Origin: Entomomonas moraniae
GTDB taxonomy: Bacteria; Pseudomonadota; Gammaproteobacteria; Pseudomonadales; Pseudomonadaceae
Direction: 5' to 3'
DNA length: 64,000 bases
Assembly (NCBI RefSeq): GCF_003991975.1
Contig: NZ_CP029822.1
Coordinates: 1,426,001-1,490,000, forward strand
Below the pieces are notes generated by a model, which was not told the DNA's origin, searched no databases, and was given only the letters and a program-made list of their open reading frames with translations. The position numbers and the translations under genes are program-made. The number at the start of each line of letters is the position of its first letter. Within the stretch, counting starts at the first letter, position 1. Shown here piece by piece: positions 58,022 to 64,000 of this stretch.

Positions 58022-61000
58022 TTACTTATCATACCCCAGATTAGGTGCTAACCAGCGCTCAATCTCTTCTATGCTCATCCCTTTACGCTGGGCATAGTTT
58101 TCTATTTGGTCTTGGTAAATTTTACCCACACCAAAATATTTCGATTGAGGATGAGCAAAGAACCAACCACTAATAGCTGCTGTTGGCCACATTGCATAGT
58201 TTTCAGTGAGAATCACCTTACTTTGACCATGCTGATTCAGTAACTCAAACAACGTTGCTTTTTCTGTATGATCAGGGCAAGCGGGGTATCCTGGGGCGGG
58301 TCTAATACCTTGATACTGCTCTTTAATAAGCGCTTCATTATCGAGTGTCTCTTGATTTGCATAGCCCCAATAATCCTTACGTACTTGTGCATGCAACCAT
58401 TCAGTACATGCTTCTACTAAACGATCAGCCAATGCTTTAACCATAATAGCATTGTACACATCTTGCTTACCTTCATACTGTGCGACTAGCTCATCAACAC
58501 CAATACCCGCCGTTACAATAAAGCCCCCTACGTAGTCAGTGATGCCTGTTTCTTTAGGGGCAATAAAGTCAGCTAAACAATAACTGGGTGTGCCTTCGGC
58601 CTTGATTTGTTGTTGCCGCAGGTGGTGTAAAACAGTAACCGGTTGGCCTTGCTCATCGAGGAGTTCAATATCATCTTCATTAATTTGATTAGCCGCCCAG
58701 AAACCGAGCGTAGCTCTGGCTTTAATCAGTCCCTCTTTGACGATTGTATCTAACATAAGCTTCGCATCAGCGAAAAGCTTAGTCGCCTCCTCACCTACCA
58801 CCTCATCGGTTAAGATTCTGGGGTATTTACCAGCCAGATCCCATGAAATAAAGAACGGTGTCCAATCAATATAATCTACTAGCGTAGCTAAATCGATATC
58901 TTCTAACACCTTAGTGCCAATAAATTGTGGTTTTACAGGCTTAAAGTTTTGCCAATCAATCACAGGTTTATTCGCAATTGCCTCTTCATAAGAAAGGTAT
59001 TTGGCTAACTGTGTGCGCTCAGCCATTCGATCTCTGATTTTTTGGTACTCTACACGCGTCTCAGCCACCAAATTGGGCTTCATTTCTTTTGACAATAGTT
59101 GTGTAGCCACACCAACAGCGCGAGAAGCATCTGAGGTGTAGATAGCCATATCATTTTGATAATGAGGTTCTATCTTAACCGCAGTATGTGCTTTTGAAGT
59201 AGTAGCGCCACCAATCATCAATGGAATAGAAAAACCTTGGCGTTGCATCTCTTTAGCGACATGCACCATTTCATCGAGCGATGGTGTAATAAGGCCTGAC
59301 AGCCCAATAATATCTACTTTTTCAGCAATGGCTGTTTGGAGGATTTTTTCACAGGGTACCATTACCCCCAAATCAACGACATCGTAGCCGTTACACCCCA
59401 TAACAACACCCACAATATTTTTACCAATATCATGAACGTCGCCTTTTACAGTAGCCAATAAAATCTTTCCTTTGGCTTCTTTTTGTTCCCCCTTCTCTGC
59501 CTCAATAAAAGGGACAAGATGAGCTACTGATTGTTTCATCACCCGTGCTGATTTAACTACTTGTGGCAAGAACATTTTACCATTACCAAATAAGTCCCCT
59601 ACCACGTTCATACCGGCCATTAACGGCCCTTCAATCACTTCAATAGGGCGATTGCATTGCAAACGGCATTCTTCGGTATCTTCAACAATATAGGTGGTAA
59701 TACCTTTCACTAAGGCATACTCTAAACGCTTGTCAACAGGGAAATTACGCCACTCTTCCGTTTCCACTTCCTTGGTCGCTGAACCATCGCCACGGTATTT
59801 TTCAGCAACTTCTAATAATGCTTCCGTACCATTGCTATGGCGATTTAAAACAACATCCTCCACTCTGTCGCGAAGTTCTTGGGGAATATCATCATAAATA
59901 GCTAATTGGCCTGCGTTAACAATCCCCATACTTAAACCATTTTTAATGGCATAGTATAAAAAGACAGAATGTATCGCCTCTCGCACAGGGTTGTTACCAC
60001 GGAAAGAGAAAGAAACGTTAGAAACCCCGCCAGAACTTAAGGCATAAGGTAAGTTATCACGAATATAAGCACAGGCATTAATAAAATCAACCGCATAGTT
60101 ATTATGCTCTTCAATCCCGGTGGCTACCGCAAAGATATTGGCATCAAAAATAATGTCTTCGGGAGCAAAACCTACGTCATTAACTAAAATATCATAAGAA
60201 CGTTTACAGATTTGTTTTTTACGTGCTTCAGTATCAGCCTGACCATTTTCATCAAACGCCATGACAATAATCGCTGCACCATAACGTTTACAAAGTTTAG
60301 CATGGTGTATAAAGGCATCAACACCCTCTTTTAAACTGATAGAGTTAACAATCCCCTTACCCTGTACACACTTCAAGCCAGCTTCTATCACTTCCCATTT
60401 AGAAGAATCGAGCATAATAGGTACACGTGAAATATCAGGCTCAGAGGCGATGAGGTATAAAAAAGTGACCATAGCCGCTTTCGAATCCAACATGCCCTCA
60501 TCCATATTGATATCAATGATTTGAGCGCCTGATTCAACTTGCTGACGTGCTACATCGAGGGCTTGTGCATAATCGCCCTCACGAATCAATCGGGCGAATT
60601 TAGCTGATCCTGTGACATTGGTTCGCTCCCCCACATTAATGAATAGTGATTCACGGGTAATATTAAAAGGTTCTAACCCTGATAGGCGACAAGCCTTAGG
60701 AATTTCAGGCACTTGACGAGGAGCAATACTACTAACAGCCTCTGCAATCGCTTTGATATGTGCTGGGGTTGTACCACAACATCCCCCCACTATATTTAAA
60801 TAACCTGCTTGGGCAAACTCTTTAATAATGGCTGCCATTTGTGCAGGGGTTTCGTCATATTCACCAAAGGCATTAGGCAAGCCTGCATTAGGATGAGCTG
60901 AAACATGGGTTTCTGCTTTTGCTGACAACTCAGCAAGATAAGGGCGTAACTCTTTAGCACCTAGGGCGCAATTAAGACCGACTGATATAGGGTCAGCATG

Positions 61001-61717
61001 ACGAACTGAGTTCCAGAAGGCCTCGGTTGTTTGCCCTGACAAAGTACGACCTGATGCATCAGTAATCGTACCAGAGATCATAATTGGTAACGTAACATTT
61101 AACTCCTCAAACACACCTTGTACTGCAAAAATTGCCGCTTTTGCGTTTAAAGTGTCGAAGATAGTTTCGATCATAATAAAATCTACACCACCTTCGATTA
61201 AAGCTTTGGTTGCTTCAGTATAGTTTTCAACTAACTCATCAAAATGAATATTGCGAAATCCCGGGTTATTCACATCAGGAGAAATCGTACAGGTTCGGCT
61301 CGTTGGACCCAATATGCCTGCTACAAATCTTGGCTTATCTGGCGTTTCTAATGTTTTTTGATCAGCCACTCGCCTAGCGATACGGGCACCTTCTAGATTT
61401 AACTCATAAACTAAATGCTCCATGCCATAATCGGCTTGGGAAACACGGGTAGAATTAAACGTATTGGTTTCTATAATATCAGCGCCAGCATCTAAATAAG
61501 CTTTTTCAATCTCTGAAATAATCTGCGGTTGCGTCAGTACCAATAAGTCATTATTACCTTTAACATCCATATGCCAATCTGCAAAACGCTCTCCTCGATA
61601 GTCTTTTTCTTCGAGTTTATAGCTTTGTATCATCGTACCCATCGCTCCATCGAGGATTAAGATACGATTTTTTAAAACCTTTTGAAAAACAGATAAGCGA
61701 GTCGCACGATCTAACAT
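58022..61717 (-). CDS. metH: Cobalamin-dependent methionine synthase
   Basis: The product from ATG 61717 is 1231 residues (E. coli 1227), with AGGAAAT upstream; an in-frame TTG at 61753 would add 12 residues. Four modules are present. The homocysteine domain ([12 protein letters not shown], with zinc Cys in VGLNCALG and VGGCCGTTP) comes first, then the folate domain ([20 protein letters not shown]). The B12 domain follows ([15 protein letters not shown], DxHxxG with the cobalt-ligand His), then the activation domain ([15 protein letters not shown]). It remethylates homocysteine with methyl-tetrahydrofolate. No cobalamin riboswitch is visible upstream. Confidence 0.97.
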   Translation of the reverse strand: MLDRATRLSVFQKVLKNRILILDGAMGTMIQSYKLEEKDYRGERFADWHMDVKGNNDLLVLTQPQIISEIEKAYLDAGADIIETNTFNSTRVSQADYGMEHLVYELNLEGARIARRVADQKTLETPDKPRFVAGILGPTSRTCTISPDVNNPGFRNIHFDELVENYTEATKALIEGGVDFIMIETIFDTLNAKAAIFAVQGVFEELNVTLPIMISGTITDASGRTLSGQTTEAFWNSVRHADPISVGLNCALGAKELRPYLAELSAKAETHVSAHPNAGLPNAFGEYDETPAQMAAIIKEFAQAGYLNIVGGCCGTTPAHIKAIAEAVSSIAPRQVPEIPKACRLSGLEPFNITRESLFINVGERTNVTGSAKFARLIREGDYAQALDVARQQVESGAQIIDINMDEGMLDSKAAMVTFLYLIASEPDISRVPIMLDSSKWEVIEAGLKCVQGKGIVNSISLKEGVDAFIHHAKLCKRYGAAIIVMAFDENGQADTEARKKQICKRSYDILVNDVGFAPEDIIFDANIFAVATGIEEHNNYAVDFINACAYIRDNLPYALSSGGVSNVSFSFRGNNPVREAIHSVFLYYAIKNGLSMGIVNAGQLAIYDDIPQELRDRVEDVVLNRHSNGTEALLEVAEKYRGDGSATKEVETEEWRNFPVDKRLEYALVKGITTYIVEDTEECRLQCNRPIEVIEGPLMAGMNVVGDLFGNGKMFLPQVVKSARVMKQSVAHLVPFIEAEKGEQKEAKGKILLATVKGDVHDIGKNIVGVVMGCNGYDVVDLGVMVPCEKILQTAIAEKVDIIGLSGLITPSLDEMVHVAKEMQRQGFSIPLMIGGATTSKAHTAVKIEPHYQNDMAIYTSDASRAVGVATQLLSKEMKPNLVAETRVEYQKIRDRMAERTQLAKYLSYEEAIANKPVIDWQNFKPVKPQFIGTKVLEDIDLATLVDYIDWTPFFISWDLAGKYPRILTDEVVGEEATKLFADAKLMLDTIVKEGLIKARATLGFWAANQINEDDIELLDEQGQPVTVLHHLRQQQIKAEGTPSYCLADFIAPKETGITDYVGGFIVTAGIGVDELVAQYEGKQDVYNAIMVKALADRLVEACTEWLHAQVRKDYWGYANQETLDNEALIKEQYQGIRPAPGYPACPDHTEKATLFELLNQHGQSKVILTENYAMWPTAAISGWFFAHPQSKYFGVGKIYQDQIENYAQRKGMSIEEIERWLAPNLGYDK

Positions 61718-61945
61718 TGATACATTTCCTAATCGAAAGTTAGCAAAACACAAAATAATTAGCCATTATAATGAATTATTAGGCAAACGCGAAAGAACTC
61801 ATTATTATTTACTAATAAATGCTCTTGCATAGAAGTATCGACCTATTATTAATTTACAAATTGATCTAAAACCTCTAAGCTAGAGTTGTAGTTATACATT
61901 GATATGAAAAATCAGCTAAGTAAAAAATATACTTTAGGAAAAAAT

Positions 61946-62257
61946 ATGAAAAAGATTTTATTAGGCTTAATGATTGGTGCTACTTCTATTTCTGCAATGG
62001 CCGCTGAATTAGTAACAGAGTGTCAAGACTATTATAAAGAAGCAGATACGATGCTTCCTCAAGCACTAGAAGCAGCTAAATCACAAGGTATGGATGAAGC
62101 AGTTGTTAAAAAACAATATGAAGATTCAAAAGCCCAATTAGCTGCTTTAACACCAGAACAACAAAAGTCAGCTTGTACTCAAGCAAAAGCTGCACTTGTA
62201 GAAGTTAAAAAAATGCAAGCAGCTCAACAAGCAGCTCCTGCAACAGAAAAGAAGTAA
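61946..62257 (+). CDS. Small secreted protein, DUF5339-like
   Basis: The product from ATG 61946 is 103 residues, with AGGAAA at 61936-61941; an upstream in-frame start at 61904 lacks a signal-like beginning. The signal peptide is MKKILLGLMIGATSISAMA. The helical mature part has two cysteines (VTECQDYYKEAD and KSACTQAKAAL) and an Ala/Gln/Lys-rich tail. It resembles DUF5339 proteins, but this is from memory of the pattern only. Confidence 0.7.
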   Translation: MKKILLGLMIGATSISAMAAELVTECQDYYKEADTMLPQALEAAKSQGMDEAVVKKQYEDSKAQLAALTPEQQKSACTQAKAALVEVKKMQAAQQAAPATEKK

Positions 62258-62264
62258 ATAATTA

Positions 62265-62296
62265 TTTAAAGAAGGACCTTTAGGTTCTTCTTTAAA
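62265..62296 (+). terminator. Terminator after the small secreted protein gene
   Basis: TTTAAAGAAG at the left pairs with CTTCTTTAAA at the right, interrupted by one mismatch and continuing through ACC/GGT around a short loop. Confidence 0.7.
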
Positions 62297-62300
62297 CAAA

Positions 62301-62990
62301 CTATAAAATAACGTGAATTAAAGGGGCTGCAATTAAATTAATTAGTCCCATAAGTACCATGGCCAATCCGGCAACCGATCCCTCACCCATACCCAACTCT
62401 TGTGCTCTACTTACACCGCAGCCATGAGCCCCAACACCGAAAATAGCACCACGTGCTAGCGTAGTTTTTAAAGGCAACCACTTCAATATAATCCCACCTA
62501 ACAAGCCACCCAAGACTCCCGTAATCAATACGAACACCGCAGCAAGTTCAGGAACCCCCCCTAGTGTCTCAGCCACAGGCATTGCGAAAGGTGTTGTAAT
62601 TGTTCTAGGTACTAACGACATAGTTACTTTATCATCTAATGAAAGCATATGAGCTAAGTAAAAAGAGCTAATAATAGACAAACTACTACCAACCAACATA
62701 CCTATCGATAGTGCCAACCAATGCTGTATAATCAACTTGCGTTGCTTCCAAATAGGTACTGCAAAGGCTACTGTCGCAGGACCTAACATCAACACGAGCC
62801 AATGAGTATTTTGGGAATACTCCTTATAAGTAGTGTGTAATGGCACTGCAAATGCAAATAAAATAATAGGCACAAAGAGTAGAGGTGATAAAATATAATA
62901 ACGCTTACGCTTATAAAGCCAGCGGCTAACAAAATAGCTGCATAATGTTAACAACAACCAAAGCCAAGGCTTCCACCACTCAATGGTCAT
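62301..62990 (-). CDS. lrgB: LrgB/CidB-family membrane protein
   Basis: The product is 229 residues with about seven membrane segments. SLVPRTITTPFAMPVAETLGG, AVFVLITGVLGGLLG and FGVGAHGCGVSRAQELG are the family landmarks. It forms a pair with the LrgA/CidA gene that overlaps its start. LrgAB systems affect murein hydrolase activity and, in several bacteria, pyruvate transport. Confidence 0.93.
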   Translation of the reverse strand: MTIEWWKPWLWLLLTLCSYFVSRWLYKRKRYYILSPLLFVPIILFAFAVPLHTTYKEYSQNTHWLVLMLGPATVAFAVPIWKQRKLIIQHWLALSIGMLVGSSLSIISSFYLAHMLSLDDKVTMSLVPRTITTPFAMPVAETLGGVPELAAVFVLITGVLGGLLGGIILKWLPLKTTLARGAIFGVGAHGCGVSRAQELGMGEGSVAGLAMVLMGLINLIAAPLIHVIL

Positions 62991-63384
62991 GCTTTTTTCT
63001 CCAACGGCGCATTAAACTCCAACGATAGACCAACTCAACAGTAATCGCTGTTCCCAACATGACAAGAACTGTACTAATAATAATGATTAAAATAATCTTC
63101 CAACCTTGATTTTTAATCAAAGTTCCTTGATCTAATAAACTCATCACCGCAGGAATAAAAAAAAGCAACATTTCACCCATTAGTAACGCGGCACCCCGTT
63201 GGAGTTGTTCAGGAGAGAGCCAACCAAAAGCAAAAACTGCTAATAATAGTGCAAGCCCTACCACACCTGGAGGAATGCTTAAACTAAACCATAGAACGAG
63301 CTGTCTACCTACTGCATAAAAAGCAAGTAATATAGCTAACTCAGCAAGTAAGCGTGTTAAAAGGAAAATAGATTGGCGTGTCAT
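62980..63384 (-). CDS. lrgA: LrgA/CidA-family membrane protein
   Basis: The product is 134 residues with four membrane segments. LVLWFSLSIPPGVVGLALLLAV, then ALLMGEMLLFFIPAVMSLLDQG, is the holin-like LrgA signature. It overlaps lrgB by 11 bases and is co-transcribed with it. Confidence 0.93.
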   Translation of the reverse strand: MTRQSIFLLTRLLAELAILLAFYAVGRQLVLWFSLSIPPGVVGLALLLAVFAFGWLSPEQLQRGAALLMGEMLLFFIPAVMSLLDQGTLIKNQGWKIILIIIISTVLVMLGTAITVELVYRWSLMRRWRKKHDH

Positions 63385-63763
63385 AATAAAAGAGAACTTC
63401 AGTTGTTTTTACAACAACATAAACATAAAAAGTCAGATCGGGTTATTAAGACTTTATTATATTCCTAATTGAGCAATTCGTCATTTAATAGATCACTTAA
63501 ATTAAGAATCACCGCCCGTAACAAAAATTAACTTGGCAAAATAATATAACTCTTTTATTATACGATGACGCCCAAAGTGGGGTTTTAAAACGTAAGTATC
63601 AATAACTATTACTGTTTTTATAAAGTACTTATACGTTTACCAGATGTATCTTTATTTACTCATATTAGCAGTACAGATTTTTCGTTTTCATAAATAATAG
63701 CTAGTTATTGCATGACTAATCCACTTTGGCTGATAAATAACCTATAAATAGATTAGGATAAAT
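63385..63763. other. Intergenic region between lrgA and symporter gene
   Basis: The 380-bp stretch separates divergent genes and so must contain both promoters. AAACGTAAGTA near 63588-63598 and TACTTATACGTTT near 63626-63638 form an imperfect inverted repeat (2-nt gap). I see no gene. Confidence 0.5.
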
Positions 63764-64000
63764 ATGAAAAAAAAGTCTTTTAAAATCACGCTTGCTTGGC
63801 AAATCGTTATTGCCTTAATTCTAGGGATCGCTCTTGGCGCTGTCTTACACAATATGCCAAGTGTAACGCTTTTCAGTGCATTCGGATATGAAAAAACTGT
63901 AACTAATCTAAATGCCTCCTGGGTCATCGGTAACATTTTACAACCTGCGGGAGACCTATTTATACGCTTAATTAAAATGATTGTAGTCCCTATCGTACTA
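63764..64000 (+). CDS. Dicarboxylate/glutamate:cation symporter, N-terminal part
   Basis: The gene starts at ATG 63764 and runs off the window after 79 codons. The start MKKKSFKITLAWQIVIALIL then GIALGAVLHNM leads into SWVIGNILQPAGDLFIRLIK and MIVVPIVL. This is the conserved beginning of the DAACS family (GltP, DctA, GltT). Glutamate or C4-dicarboxylate cannot be told apart from this part. Confidence 0.92.
   Translation, partial: MKKKSFKITLAWQIVIALILGIALGAVLHNMPSVTLFSAFGYEKTVTNLNASWVIGNILQPAGDLFIRLIKMIVVPIVL

Noticed and set aside
61718-61945. Cobalamin or SAM riboswitch upstream of metH
   Set aside because: No B12-box-like or S-box-like conserved segments are visible in the short, AT-rich leader.

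Overview
The window is a stretch of an AT-rich gammaproteobacterial chromosome. Gene content and order point to the Pseudomonadales. The evidence is the block tatD-pilZ-holB-tmk-mltG-fabF-acpP-fabG-fabD-plsX-rpmF-yceD with divergent maf; iscRSUA-hscBA-fdx-iscX; lpoA-yraN-diaA-dolP; pyrC-rnt; and rpsU-dnaG-rpoD followed by a CAU tRNA. Low GC, many decayed genes and host-interaction traits (T6SS VgrG, HdeA-type chaperone, heme-uptake genes, autotransporter) fit a host-associated lineage such as an insect-gut Entomomonas-like bacterium. That assignment is inference, not proof.

Layout. 1-9.4 kb is accessory: a VgrG running off the left edge, an HdeA-like chaperone, a UPF0178 protein, a glycosyltransferase, a lone rmlA, a catabolic-type acetolactate synthase, and two related secreted repeat proteins flanking a small membrane protein. 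9.5-15.2 kb is the complete isc Fe-S operon with a likely IscR operator in front and two terminators behind. hcp (hybrid cluster protein) follows, with a perfect 12-bp inverted repeat in its upstream region. 17.8-28.3 kb, on the minus strand, is the fatty acid/cell envelope/replication block, with a Sel1-like gene inserted between plsX and fabD and with pabC missing. 28.4-33.5 kb holds maf, a pilin-like lipoprotein, upp, trmJ, a Ca2+/H+ antiporter, an Smr protein and hpt.

33.6-42.7 kb is the least ordered part. It has yciI, a cluster of decayed genes (34.0-34.9 kb), the heme operon hutZ-hutW-hutX with a Fur box, a frameshifted IS481-type transposase, a tRNA 3'-end fragment, a 1005-residue autotransporter with a repeat-rich passenger, two further broken small genes, an intact tRNA(CAU), and a 40-bp duplicate of that tRNA's 5' half. 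From 42.8 kb the order is conserved again: rpoD, dnaG, rpsU; pyrC-rnt; DUF1992 and HAD genes; an EamA exporter; lpoA-yraN-diaA-dolP; a DksA-type zinc-finger protein; yceI; an aldo/keto reductase plus CMD-family pair divergent from a LysR regulator; metH; a small secreted protein; lrgAB; and the start of a dicarboxylate/glutamate symporter.

Functionally, the window combines housekeeping (Fe-S assembly, fatty acid synthesis, replication/transcription initiation, pyrimidine and purine salvage, methionine synthesis) with adaptation to iron limitation, low oxygen or nitrosative stress, acid and cell contact. I did not find a clear, previously undescribed multi-gene system. The best leads are the repeat autotransporter in its decayed tRNA-flanked neighbourhood, the lipidated pilin-like protein, the hcp inverted repeat, the Sel1 insertion, and the paired secreted repeat proteins.
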